Of a stretch of DNA of 64,000 nucleotides, positions 47,741-61,900 are shown piece by piece. The stretch is from assembly GCF_000208865.1 (NCBI RefSeq), contig NC_018397.1, positions 1,798,001 through 1,862,000 on the forward strand, read 5' to 3'. How positions within the stretch are numbered: position 1 is the first letter of the stretch; each line of letters opens with the position of its first letter. The position numbers and the translations under genes were made by a program. The notes under the pieces are model-generated. The model ran no database searches, had not been told where the DNA came from, and saw nothing but the letters and a program-made list of their open reading frames with translations. Source of the stretch: Neospora caninum Liverpool (taxonomy: Eukaryota > Apicomplexa > Conoidasida > Eucoccidiorida > Sarcocystidae).

Positions 47741-49966
47741 GATGTTGCCGACTCGAATGCGGCGAGACAGTCTCCAGAGAGTCTCGGTGTTGGTGTAGAG
47801 GGAGAGCGAGCAGACAGGCGTGGAGGTTAAAGGAGATGACAGCGGATAAAAATCGGCCACGAGAGGGAAAGTAGGGAGTCTGAATGTCAGGCGGTTTTGC
47901 GAGACGCGTTTGAAGACGGAAGCGGACGAGCAGAGAAGCCAAGGGATCTGCGTCCACGCGCTTCTTTCAGGAGCGATTAAACGGCCACAGGTCTCGGAGA
48001 GTCCCGAGGCCGTTGCTATGGCAGCCTCTTCAGTTACCCCCAAGTCCATGGTGCATCACGCTACGGAGAGAGAAGCGAGCAGAACAGTAGATCCCCCCGA
48101 GCGGAACACCCGTCCCGTCTGCCTTTTCAAAGGGGGAATGGACAGCATCGAAACTCTTCGTGTTTGCGTGGTGCTCAAGGCACACACATCAGGCGCGTGG
48201 CGAAAGCGGAGGCGCGTATGAGGAGTCGGCAGTTGCACGTCTCCACGTGTGTCTTTTGTGAGTCATCGCAACGGCGGGCCGTTGCGAATGGCCACGCTCT
48301 CGGACAGAGGACACTGCAGTCGAGAAACGTTGTCACGCCCAGAGGATCGCATCTGAAAAAGTGTACAGCTGGTCGCCTGTGTCTTTTTTCGAGCATGGTT
48401 CTAGCTCTGGTTTTTGACTTGGGTGCTCACAGCATATGCACTGGGCGTTTTCCCGGCGCGATAGCTGGTCTCATGCAGAGAAAGGGGAACTGGTGTATCT
48501 GCAGGTTGGGCGCCCCTGCGACAGCGTGCCGGGTTTTTCATGGCGTGGGAATATGAGCTGTGGCTGGGTTTCATATGAAACGAGGAGCGCACCCAGGGTG
48601 TGGAGTGTGAATGCCCAATCGAATGCTCTTCCACTGGCATTTCGAGTGGTGAATTGACGTATCGACCTTCGGGGACTCCTCGAACCTCAGATGTATTAAT
48701 GGGATTTTCTATATAAACATGTAAATAAACAGTTTAGAAACCGGCATGTATAAAACAAGAATACCTTCTTGGATTTCTGCGGTAAACTCAAAAGGGTGTG
48801 TTCGGAAAGGACTGAAGAGTGGAGGGCGGGTATAGAGGAGCTGCGCCGATGGACAATGTGCCGTAAATGCGTACACTTCTCCGTGTTTTTTAAACGTGAC
48901 TGTTTCGGTACGCGATTCGACAGGTAAGCTTAGCGTCGAAAAGTTGGCGTTTCAATCCCGGGTCGGAGACGTGTGTATATCTCCTGCGTTTCGCCCTCGG
49001 ACAAGAAGGACGGTTGAGCGAGTCGCGCGCGCGCGCGGATTGGAGACAAGCGTTAATCCAAGAGGAGTAACCAGGGTTGTAACAGAGAGACAAAATTAAG
49101 AATCGTTCGCGGATACGTGAATCCCTGGGTCCGGGGATGAACGCATAAAAATTTAATTCCAGGAGTCTCGAGCTTCATGCATGGTAGAGAAGGCAAAAAA
49201 CGATTTCTGTCTTACTTCTCACTCACCAGAGGAGAACGGAGTTGCACAGTACAGCAGAGGAGATTTTTTACAGTGTAGAATAGGAGCTAGGGACACGCGG
49301 ACAGCGCGCCCCTTTTGTGCGCACGCTGAGCATCTCGCGTCCCTCTCGCGTCGCCTGTACACCTAGCCGCACGAGAAGCCGGCCTCGCGACACGCCTGAA
49401 TCGGCTGTTTTTAGGGTCCCTTGGGCTCCATACAAAGATCAAAACGCATTACCGTAGTCTAGGTCGGCGTAGCTAGGTTCCTCCGCATCTTTCTACCTAA
49501 TAACCCTGCAGAGGAAAAAGCACCAACAGCAGAGAACCAGAAGCGACGGGTTGGGACGGTGACGAGAAGGAAACATACGACGGTGAGGGAGACGAGGAAC
49601 GCAGCTGCAGGGCGACGTGATGACTGGTCGGGGTTGCACAGTGTAGAGGAGAGACGCGAAGAGAAGAAGCGTGGACAACAGAGGTTCTGTGAGCAGTGGC
49701 AACAAGAAACGTCTTACGGAGTCGAAGCACTCGATTAAGTGCTTGCCATTTCAACAGAACAGACGCTATTCATGCCCCGAAAACGTTTTGCAAGAAATAA
49801 CCAGCGGACCGTAGCCCCCATCGGAGGAAGCAGTCTCGCACCAAGGACACAGGGAAGAGTAGCTGGGCAGGAGCGACAAGACAAACACGATAAGTAGAAG
49901 ATACGAGAAACGCTTGGAAGAGACAAAACGCTTTTAAACAAAGAACACTGTCTGTCTCGGATCAAC
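47741..49966. other. Convergent region between TFIIIA and RON5
   Basis: About 2.2 kb of probable 3' UTR from both sides. An AT-rich patch at 48700-48770 with AATAAA-like words may mark a 3' end. The leftmost RON5 exon could extend to 49766 through an optional last intron. No other gene is supported. Confidence 0.45.
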
Positions 49967-52900
49967 TCACAAATCTGGGATGTCTTTGAAGCGGGCATCG
50001 AGATCCGACACACTCGTCAGCTGGGGACCTGCAAACCCACACGCACCCCGTTCCGACACCACACGAGGCCTCTCACAGGCTGCCATTTGCCGTTGCCGCG
50101 TACTTCTCCCCTATATAAGGGGAAAAACGCATCCCTTTGCGTGTTTCGTCCAGGTCTGTATATCCTTCAAAAACAGACCTTCCCCTCTGGTCCGTTTCTC
50201 TACCCCTTTCGCACAAACGCGCCCACAGCCCAGGGAAATGCGTCCACTTCAAGCACATTTGAGTTCACGCAAAAGACCAAAGTTCTGTGAGACGTCCCGT
50301 TTTGCGCCGCTCCGAGACTCTGGCGCGAAGCGTTCCCGTTCGTTCCCCGGGAAGGCCCTGTCCGAACACGTTTTCAGTTCACCTGTTGGACCCGCACCAA
50401 TAGGCATGCGCCATGCCTCTCAAGGGAAGCGAAGGCGACGGGGAAAAATCCGCCAGGTCAGACTGTGACACGAAGCCAAGAGGGTCCGAACAGCTGCAGA
50501 AACTGCCAACGAAAATCACGCCAGTTTCGAGAAGTAGAAAGGCGCGATTTGCCTACCTGCAGCGTTGACTCTAACTTCCACGTTGTCGCCTCTCGTCTGG
50601 ACCCCCGACACGAGGTTTCTGATGCTGCCGAGAGTCACTCTCCCTCCCTGAGTTTGCACGACACCTGAAGAGGACAGCAAAACAGATCGCCAGTCAAGAA
50701 CAAACTACAAAACCGCGCCGCTCCAACTCACACGTGGACACGGCGTGGTTTCCTGAATCAAGACGGCCGCTGGTCGAATACAAGGGGGAAAGGCCGCCAC
50801 CGCTCAGCACCGCGAGCAAACATCCACCCATATACTCCCACATGCATATCGATCAAAAGGATGTACGAATATTTAAGTGTACGTAATACACGCAAATACG
50901 TGAACACACCCTTTGGTGAGACGCCCGGGACATGCTACCGACGAAATTCACTGAGACACAGCACAGAAACGCCGTCGGAGTGTGGGAACAGGAGGAACAG
51001 CGGTCGGGCGCGTTCCCGCGGAAAAGCCGTCAGCCGCCTGATTCCTTGGCCTTTTCGGAAAAGTCTTTGTAGGCAAAGCATTTTTCGCGTCCGTCTCTCT
51101 GACTGACCTGTGGGCGGGCCTTGGTAGATAACCTTTCCATTTGAGTCGGTGATACGCATGGTGGCAAACGAGCTCAACCTCTGCGAGCTCGCTGTGGACA
51201 CAAACGACAAGAAACGCACTCTGGTGAACTGATATGTTTCCAATTAAGCTGTACGTGCGCATGCAAACGACGTCGCCGCTGTGTGGTTTCACCCAGGGTT
51301 GGACGGCTTCCCGTCGCGCCAGGCCGCCGGTGCTTCAAACAGGCACCTCAACCGACGACCCTACCCTGTCGGTCCCAGGTTCCGAAGGGAACCCACGGTC
51401 TTAGGCCGACCATGGCTGAGCCAGGTTAAAAAAGCAGGCGCCTACGCCCACGTAGGAGCGCGGCACAGGCTGGGGTACACAGTGGGGGTCCAATAGAAAA
51501 GCGTCGTCACAGTCCGCATCGAGGCGGGAAAGAAGTTGCTCACAATGCGGATTGCGAAGGCATCCACAAGTGCATGCATTTGTTCTCTGAGCGTGCGCGA
51601 TGGCTGCGCCGAAACGGCGACGCGTCTGCTTGTTGGCAGGGCGGGAATATCAGTTCCGCCTCTGACCCTCAGTCGGCAGTGTGGAGACTTTCCCTGAAGT
51701 GAAGATGAGGAAATACCACCGTGTTGCCCTCTTTGTGAAGGATATATACATATCTAATCTTGTCTCTATGAAGATGTATGTGGACACGAATTGAACTGCA
51801 TGCACCAGGGAAGGAGACCTGGCTCTACAGGAGCATCTGTGGTGATACACCACGGCTAAACACCGGGAAGCCTTTTCCCTTGCACGGACTCGGAAGCGCA
51901 CGCACGTACCGCTGGGATCAATATCTTGAAGTGTTAGATTGCCGTTGGTAGTTAGATAGTTATCCCAGTTGACGACGAAACCGTTTCCAGGTGCGTTTCC
52001 ACGGACGATGTCCTCCAACCAGAACCCAGAAGGCTCTTCATACTGGTACACGGGGAGGCCCGTCCAACCCTTGTGGAGGAGGGCGTCTCGCGTTGCCCAG
52101 CAATGGCTTTCTTCGCTCTTGTCGACGAGCACGTAGCTCCGCTCAGCTGGAAGCGAGACACCAGAGACAGCGGCGAAACGAGGGACATGGGAGAAGACGG
52201 GAAGGGAAAGAAGAATGCATTCCTCTGGTTCGAACACAACAAGGCGATGATAGACCTGTCTCGCTCCTCTTTGCAGTGCACTCAGCCAGAGAGCAAGTTC
52301 CCGCCGCGCCTCTCGGCCTCTCTAGATTCGACCCAGCGAACGGCGGAGGAAGGGTCATTAACGGAAATTGGGAGCGACAGACAAAAGCGGAAGGGAAGCA
52401 GACACAGGCAATTCGACAAGACGGACGGCTCCTTCTTCATTGTCGGTTGCGGGGAAGCCAAGCACAACCGACAGGTGTATCGGCCGCAGAATGGAAACCA
52501 AGAACACCCCGGGAACTCCAAACACCAAACAACGATCCGGGCCAGATGAGGCATTGGCGCGTTTGGAGAAAGGGAGAATCGAAAGCAACTCACCATTTGT
52601 CGACGACGAAGAGAAGGTGGTGAAGCGATTTTGCCGCCAAGTCATGACTCGGATGGGCTCGTGTGGCCCGTCTGCATGCGTGCATACACGACAGAAGGAA
52701 AAGCCGGGACGGAAAATGACGTCAAGTTTGCATGGGCTGCAGTGACAAGTAAGTCGAAACGGGGGAAAACAAGAGGAAAGGACGCATGGAATGCTGGACA
52801 CGACAGAGGGAGTAATCCGACAAATGTAGCGGAACTGGGCCATCCGAGCAAACCACACCAGTACCGTTTTATACCGGGAATATGACACGAAAAGGGTATA

Positions 52901-55900
52901 GGAAAACCTGGGCTGATTCCAGCTGGAAAAAAAAACAACTGAGCTCGCGGAGCGTCAGACCAAGAAACAGAAACAAACTGGAGGAAAAGATGTCTGTCCC
53001 TATGAACACACCTGAACTAATCACAGAGAGGCGACCACAGAAGCAGACCGATGCCACTCCCAGTGCCAACCGGCGAAAAAAAAAACTGGAACTCAACTGA
53101 GTCGCCGGTGTGGCATGAAACATCAGCGAACGCCAAATAGTGCACTTGCGATCGCTAATTCACGAGCCTATATCTGGCTAAAGGCGTCGCGGTGGTCACT
53201 TCTGACGCGGCAGCTGGATTCGCTCTCTTCGGACTTACTGCAAGACATCTCCTCTTCGTTGAAGGTCAATTCTGGAAACAGAAGAAGAGCAATAGCGAGT
53301 CAGCATGCAACAGACATCTCACACCTTCACCGCAGACGATAGCATATACAGAAGGCCCCGAGAAAATATCACCCTGCTGGCTCTGGACGTTTCCCCACCC
53401 CGCGGGTGAAGCCGCTTTTGCATAGGCCAAGGAAGACACAGGCAAAAGCGTGAGATGTGCTTCCCCATCTCAATAAAGATATATTCTTGCATGTACTCGC
53501 GTAGTTCATCGTGGCCCTGTCCGTTAAGATTGATGCGGAGCGTGCTTGGGGCCATATACTCGCCGGCGATTCGACAAACACACGTATCTGGCTGCGCGTG
53601 AGTGTACTTGAAGAAACACAGCATGGAAAGGTGCATCTGCAAACGAAACAGGCAAAATCGGATCTCGTGTTTCGCTCGATATTGCGCTGGGGACAGAAGA
53701 CACAACGACAGCTGAGAAAGGCAGCTGATATGCACAGCCAGCGACATGGCAACGCGCATTCGCTTAGTCGCACCAGAGCGCCCATCGTGTTATGAGTATT
53801 TACTCAGCGACGCGCAACAACTGACGTGATGCTTTCACGTCCCCTTTCCTCCCTAAGCCGAAAGCACTTACGTGTGCTGAAGACCTTGCCAGTCCAGCTG
53901 CCCACTGCAGATACCACCGCACAAAGTAGGACAGTCCCAATGCAGGCGCTTCGGGCGATCATAAAAATGAATCGCCGCACGCCTTAAATAGACAAACATC
54001 CACGCGCGCACGCCGATTGTGACTGAGCTATGCGATAACGGATGCTCCCACATGCCGATCCCTCAACGACTGCAGTGACTGGACTCGGCAGTCACCCGAA
54101 TCGACCAGAGCATAGGGTCGGTCCACGCAGAACTCAAAAGGTTGAGTCAGAGTACGGAGTCAGAGTTTAAAATTTCAACAAAGACCAAAACACGCGCGTT
54201 CCTGGCCCTTCACCGGCGAGAATTTATGCACTGTTTAAGCAGCTGCGTGCTCTCGGCCGCTGATTCACACACGGGTACTCAGCTGTGATAGGGAGACCCA
54301 ACTCGGTAAGAACCGCGCTTCGATGAAGCCGAGTGGGGTGTTTGGTGACTTACGCCCGACGTTGATGACGGCCCAGTCTGGCACTTTGGCCTTGGGAGGT
54401 TTGCCCTTTCCGATGGCGTTGCTGATTCGCCTCTTGAGGGACTTGAATCGTTTTGCAACCGAGAACGCCTTCTTCCGTATCCACGAGGTGGCCTTTTGCA
54501 GCATTCGCTTCAGCCGCTTCCCTCGGCCCGCCTTGGCCATAGCGTACGAAACCATGTCTGCTCGAGCTGCTCGCATTCTGTCTTGGTCAGGATAGCCGTC
54601 CATCCAGTCGCACCGGAGCGAGAAGTCCCAGAACTCTTTGTAGTCGGGCAGAGCAATCTTGATTGATGTCACGGCCGTGAATACCTTTGAAATCTCCTGC
54701 TGCATCACGGTGGTGTCCTTCGTCTTGATGCCCGAAAGCTTTTCGACAACCATTTCTGAAACGTGGCGAAAAGGAAAGGCGCCAGTCCAAAAGACAGTTA
54801 ACGGGAGCAGAGGCGAGACACACCGTGGTGCCCCACGCAGGGCTTGAAGAAAACACGGTACACTCCTGAGTCCAGGCACCAACGGCGCGAGAGACCGCAT
54901 CCACGACAGCGCTTGTCCACACTACGAGGATAGCGACAGCCGGACCGAAAGAAAGGAAGAACCCCTACCGAGTCGCGTCTCCAGAGAGAGAGAAAAAGCA
55001 GGAGGCAACGTGCGTTCCCGCGACGACTTACGGCGGTATTTGCTGCACCACAAATCCAGCGCAAATCGCGATCCGAGGATCACAGCACTGGCATCGACAT
55101 CTGGTCTCCCCCGTCGCACCTGTATTTGGACACCACAAAAGGAACCACCACTGCGTCTCATATTTCCTCGTCGCAACAGATGTGCCTACAATGCATTTCG
55201 CATACTGCGTTTCTGACAAACGTCCGACACACCAAGAAAATGCGTTTATGGCTAGCCTCTGGGTTCTTGCAATGACACAGGTGATCCACAAGACTCAAGA
55301 ACCCTGGGAAACACTCCTTCGTCGAAAACTCGCTGTGTGCATCTGCGAGCTTGCGATTCACCCTGTCCACCTGCGCGACTGTATGTACGGCTGAATGCCA
55401 ACACAAATCCCTATTTGCGAGCGCGATCGCGATCGTTCAAAACGCCGTACACACATGGATTACAGACAAGCCTCCTCCGTGGGAGTTCAGGTCAAACAGA
55501 CGTTTGGGCACGACCGCGGCTCATGTGAGAAGAAACGGTGTGACCGTTCCCGACTGCATCGGAGACAACGTTTCCTCCTGCGTCTCCGGAAGAGAGCTTA
55601 CTTTTGGTTGAGGCTGTGCGTCTGTTTGCGCCGGCTGAACACAAAGCAAGCAGACCACCCTCAGGAAGCAAACGTTGTGATGCCAGCAGGGTCCGCGTAC
55701 ACGATTTCAGTCGGTCCTGTGTATATACAGAGACAACATCCTGGCAATGAACCGTCACATCTTGCCCTTGGAAAGCTGTTCGCTGGTCTCTGTGGTCACA
55801 GTCTTACCTTGTCCCCGGCGGCTGCCTTCTTTTTCCTTCTAAACTGCAAACAATAACGGCGAAAGCGGACATCACAAAGTGATGCTTGGTGCGATCATAA

Positions 55901-58900
55901 AAACGAATCGCCGCACGCCTTAAATAGACAAACATCCACGCGCGCACGCCGACTGTAACTGAGCTATGCGATAACGGATGCTCCCACATGCCGATCCCTC
56001 AACGACTGCAGTGACTGGACTCGGCAGTCACCCTAATCGACCAGAGCATAGGGTCGGTCCACGCAGAACTCAAAAGGTTGAGTCAGAGTACGGAAGTCAG
56101 TGTATGCGTGCACGGACACTAATCTAAGCAAAGGCAGGAAAAAATCATATTGGAGAGACGGTGGGAGAAGACACGGGACGGGAAGGATCATCTGCTTGGG
56201 AAGAAGCTCGGTTCAGGCTTAGCACGGGCGCGGCACACACGCGGAAATTTCAACGCAGACCAAAACACAAGTCTGCGGGAGGTTATCCGTTCGTCTGTTG
56301 CTGTGTGGGCTTCGACTGGTGTCACGACTGCTTCCTTCCCATAACTTCCCGTGGTGCTGGCGTCTCCGAACGCGTCCTCGGCGCATGCAAGTGACACCCT
56401 CCCGGGAGTCGCCCTTTTGACGCCCGACGGTCCCGTGTTTGACCAAAAGTTCAAATGTGTTGCTCTGCGCCAAAGGCGTATTCTCCACTCAGCGAGTGGT
56501 CTCGTCTGTGGATCTACTCATCAGTGAACCGTGCTCCCAAAGCTCAGGCTCACGCACGCTCGTCTCTGGTTCAGTCGAAGCGACGCCTTCCGCCCCCTGC
56601 CTTGCCAGCCCTGTGTTACGCTAGCCCAGGGAAGCGCGTGAAAACCAATGTCTCCTGCGCTTACCAGTTTGCGGAGCTGCACAAAGCTGCCTTCTTGATC
56701 CTGCAGCGCGTCCGAGTCGTCTGCGTCAATTTCGCTCTCTTCCTCCGTTTCGTCTTCCACCGCTCCTTCGACGAACGAACCCGCCGCAGTCCCTTCCCGG
56801 CCAAGCGTGAACGTGGCGTGTCCACTAATGCGTTGCTCTCTGGGCTGCGCTCTCGCAGAATTGCGCGTCGCCTGCTCGTTGGCTGGGGAGTACCCTTCGC
56901 ATCGCTCTGCCAAGTCTAGGGCAACCTGGACAACCGTCAGCGGGTCTTTGTACGTCGCCTGGAGGTGATTCATGTAGGCCTCGACGGCGCTTCGCTTGAG
57001 CGGTATCGCCGGAATCTTCAAAATGTCGGAACCCGCCTCGACGACTTCGCCCGTGGCAGTCGTCACGCTTCGGACCACGCCCGGGAACAGGTGCGTGTAC
57101 TTCTTGCAGCCCACCAGCACGATTCGCGCGGCGGCGTTCGACGGGCCGTTTTCTGGCAACCATCAGAGACACAACACACAAGAGAGCAGCATTGCGACAT
57201 TGAGAGCGCACCGCCTACAGCTCCACGTGAACGCAAATTTCTCCTGGCCGATCCTGGAGACTGAATTTTGCGGATGAACGCGGTGGCCGGTCGTAACCGA
57301 CTGCTTGCTTGTTCGCCGTCTGGGGCAGAAAAAACGGGAACGCGCTACATTGGTCGTAGCGGCGTCCCGAGGGCATCACCTCCCCATCGGGGTGGCCTGG
57401 CCAGACGAGACAGCCGGGCAAACAGTCCGTGTCCTCATTCCTGTTCTGTTCTATCTTTTCTCGATTTTCGCAGCAGGCACGCCACTCTGGCGTGCCTGCT
57501 GCGAAAAACGGAAGGGCGGATCCGTCGGCAACGCGAGACGCCTCTTTTCGCCTGCCTTTTCCGACTGCGGTTCGCGCAAGGCTGCAAGCTTGTCCGCACA
57601 CGGAAGATCTCTCAGAGGAGTCCGTAGGGCGCGTGGCGAGAAAACGGGCGATCACTCATCTACGCAACTCCACGGTCATCTGCATCCATGTCCAGAGGTG
57701 TCTCCTCTAGAAACCGCCATACGAACACTGTGACACGTTCATTTACGGACTCGCACATTCGTCTCCGGGCACCGCTAGACTGCCCAAGTATGCATGTGCA
57801 CCTACGAGATTATGAAAGTCGGTGTTCATGTACGCATATGTGTGTATATGTGCTGCGCTTCCCCTTGGTTTTTTTCGCGTTCTTACCGTTGACCCATAAG
57901 TAGTACCAGAAGAGCTTCTTGGCGTTAGGAATGCTGGGACTGGAGACGTCCAGCCGGTCGAGGGTCGGGTCCATCCAGAGAGCGACGAGCGCATGGATGA
58001 GAAGCGTGGGGGTGTTGAAGTCGACTTTTGTGCCCTGTCCCTGCATGTAGAATCTGTGGAGGAACCGTTCACGGAACATTTTAGCGAGCGATTTAATTAC
58101 CATGAGGGCGCCCTGGTAAGCCTTCAAATTCACTATCGGTTTCCGCGTGGTTGCGGCCACGATTGCCTTCCACGTCCGGGGGACCGTTCGGCGCTTGTTT
58201 TTCTGGAAGATACCCAGGAACCACGACTTGATCTGAGCTCCGGCCTTCTCTAAAATGGACATCTTGTACTCCTCAACGATTGTGTGAAGGAAGAAACCTG
58301 CAGCAAACGAGAAAGGCGGCGAGGAAAGCCATGGAGAACACAGACTGGCTCTCGAGAACCTACATCTGGCTAGATGCCTCGCCTGTACGCACAAAGGCCG
58401 CGTGTTTTGCTCCTTGCATCGCCTTGGTGGGACTGCCTCCACTTTTCCCTCACTTCGCGGCGTCCCATCGAAAGTCTAGGGGGAGTGGCCTCCTTTCAGT
58501 ACCCTTTTCTCTGGTCCACGTACGGCTCACTTACCAATCTGAAGAGCCATGGAAGCGAGAGGCGCGCCGAACGGCTTCAGTTCCTGGTGCTTTGCGACAA
58601 CGGAGTCGTTTTCATACCACAATTTCGAGAAGATGGCTCCGATGGCAGACTCGCCAATCGATTCCTTGAGTTTGTTCGAGTTCTTGAAGCCTTTGGCCGC
58701 ATTCCGAATTCCTCGTATGTGGATCCACGTGTGCACGACGAGGTTCATGACATCCCGGGTTATCGGATCGGCTTTCAACATGTTGCCGTACCGGAGGAGG
58801 GCATCTCGCATTCGAATCGTGTCGAAGGTGAATTCGCCGCGACGCAGGTTTTTGTAGTCGACTTTAACGGGTTTTTCGCCCTTCATCGCCTTGACTTCAT

Positions 58901-61900
58901 TGTGAGACTGCCAGTGCTCGTAGAGCCGGCGTGCCCACATGCCGAGATTCGGGTCCGCGATCTAGAAGAAACAGAAGAGGAAAACACAGCGAGACAGGGT
59001 TGCACGGACCTGAAGGAAACCAACCGGGCAGGGAGGCAAGGAGCGCCGCGTCGACGCCGGGCGAAATAGTCAGAAAAAGCGAGATACACCCAGAGAAAGG
59101 CAGAAGAAGGGAGGAGCCACGGAAGGAGCGACGAAGGGAGACGACAAAGAGACACCTGGGGACGAGCAGTTTTCGAGGAAAAGCGCGAGGGAGAGCAACA
59201 CTGGAAGAAAGAACAAAAACCCACTGACGCTCCAGAAACAACGCAAAGGACAGGTGAAACCAGAACGACACGGAAACAGAAAAGTGCACAGACCACATAA
59301 TGAAAGGGCAAATGTGTTAACGGTGGTGACTGACAAAAGGAGAGCGCGGCGCGAAATGGGACGCACTGTCCCTCGCGTAGACGGTAAGATCTTGCTGACA
59401 CTCTATGTTACCAAAGGATTTGCTCCTACAGTCCTCTACCACTTACTTGCTGGTCTCTGGCTCCAAGTTGGAAGAAGGCTTTCCCAATTCCGTATGCCCT
59501 GTGTATCTTTCCAACGAGCTTCATGAGTGTGGTGTCCAAAGAGAAGAAAACGTTCGTCATAACTGCGGGAAACGCGCCAAAATGAAAGGGAGACACAACA
59601 GGGAGTGTTCGCCTTTGGTCGCTCGCCAAGTGTTACCAGAAGCCTCTGTGACTCGAGCGAAGCCAGAGGCGGTCAGGAAACATTTCAGGAGGGACGGGCA
59701 ACGAACCAGAGAGGAGGGACACTGAGAAATAGAGAGCCGAAGCAGACGCTGTGGGGCGCGTGAATCGCAGGTGCCGCGGACAGGAGCACGGAGGCACACA
59801 GTTGAGGTGGACTTCGGCGGCGGGAGACAGCCTAGATATCGAAAGGAGAGATGGCGAGAACGAGTATAACAGACGAAAGAAGGAAGGGAGCCTATGTCAT
59901 GAAAGGAATGACGAGCAACGCACCGTCGTTGTGAAGCCTGTCGACTTTCTGATAGCACGCCACGTTGCACAGGTCCAGGTAGCCGTACGGCGAATGGCGT
60001 GCTGCGAACATGAGACAGAGACAGCGCACGGTTTTCTTTCAACAGAACAGTCCCTTTCTGTGTCTCATTAGCTTGTCCCTTGCCCCGACTTCGAAACGCA
60101 CCATCGCCGCCTGAGATCCTCCTGTGCCTGCACCATCGAAGCGCTTGCGAAAACGTCTAGGGATAACAGTCCCCTCAAGCGTAGATGCCACCAGCAAGTT
60201 TCGGATAAACAGCGGCCAGACCTACCCTTTCTCCTGGTCAAAATGCCTTTGGGCGCTGAGAAGGAAACAAAGGCAAAAGCAAAACAGCCGGTGAACAGCA
60301 TTGCAGGGACGAAAGAAAGGCGTCTGCGTGTGTGGGAAACTCAAACACAATAACGAGAAGAGTTTTGGACACAACTGTCTTACCTGCAACGAAGCTCTGC
60401 TGCATCGCTGCAGTGAGCTCCATAAGCTCGTAGTCGTATTCCAGAGGAAGCTGCGGGACGATCCCTGAGGCATAAACAGAAGCGAAAAATGCGGAACATG
60501 TGGTAGCGGAGAAATGGACGGCGAAGTGTGATGTTTAAACCAAGATGCCGCCCGGCTTTGATGCTGCGCCTTCACTTTTCCTCTCTCATCCCGTTGGCCA
60601 TGAGTATACTCGATCCTGAAAAAGTCTCTTAGAACCGAAGAATACCACCGGTTTTACATGTTGCTCTGTTTCCACCTCTACGCAGATGCATATTTGTACG
60701 TATGTATATATATGTATATATACATGAATAGATATTCGTATGCTCTCCATATATGTATATATAGTGTGCATCTGCTGGCGCACATAACTCCCCGCAGAAG
60801 CCTAAAAGCAGCGAGAGTGAATATCGAATCACTGCAGCGAGCGGTTTCATCCGAAAGCGTCTGCATCCCCTTGCCAAAGCCATGTTGCTTGTGAAGCGTC
60901 AGCGGTCACAAGCACATTTCCAAGGCCAGAAGACGCGGAACGGCTCAGGGTTTTCCTCTCAGCTTCTTTCTCACCGTCGTTTTGGAGCAACGCCACTTTG
61001 TGCAAGAATCGTTGCCGCGAGTTGTCGTTTCCGTGCCTCTGCAGTTTCATGAAGGCGGAGTGGTGGATATACATATCGAAGTACCGAGACTTCATTATTT
61101 CGTTCACATTGCGGCATCCGCTGCTGGTGATACCATAGAAGCTCGGGGCAGGCGCGGCTGGCGCTTGCAGGGACGCGTATTGTGCTTTCCCTGCGCGAAC
61201 CCGATCACAAAGCGGAAGAAACGAATCGGGAAGGGGGACGGGCAAGGATTCAAATGCGAGGCACGGTGGCGAACCAGAACCGAGGGGTTACTTCGACAAG
61301 TGAGGACAGCGAAGAACGACATGGAAAAGAAGGCCCAGAGAGCCCCACGCGCCTTCAAAGGCTTACCAAGACCTTGCGAGCAACTTCCTTCTACTTTTTA
61401 TGGTCCATGTTCGTTTACTTTTTCCCGCAGTGTCCGAACGAGAAGACTGCAAGACGGTCTGTGTCTCGTGTGCTCTCTCTGATGATCGAGGACCATCTCT
61501 AGACATTGCAACAAGGTTCCCACTCGGTGCGAAACACGGATTCAAAAACATCAACTTCGGGTATTTCCCCTTTTCCCCGCTCTACGCCTCAGGCGCGTTT
61601 GCGCAGGCTCCTCTTGGGGCGCCTCGACGGCCACACCCGCCGGGAGAAAAAAGCTACGCGAGAGGGAATGCGCGAGGTCTCGCTGGCTTGAGCGGACATG
61701 TCCGTCCTCTGCCTGCCTCCTTACAAGCTTCCGAAGCGAAGAGCAGAACTTCTCGACTATCCGAGAAATCAATAATCTTGAAGACTTCCTTCCTGGCGGT
61801 TTTCGTTCGTGCCATGATGTCCATCCACCCTAAGAGTCGCTCCCCCAAGTTGTGTCTCGGGAAATCCTTGAGGCCTTCGTCTGCGGGGGCCGATGGGAAA

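Noticed and set aside
48900..48980. GTTTCAATCCC resembling a tRNA T-loop
   Set aside because: The flanking five bases do not pair and no cloverleaf fits.
53955..56100. Intronic repeat as a nuclear mitochondrial insertion
   Set aside because: Base composition is balanced, not AT-rich, and no cytochrome reading frame is visible.
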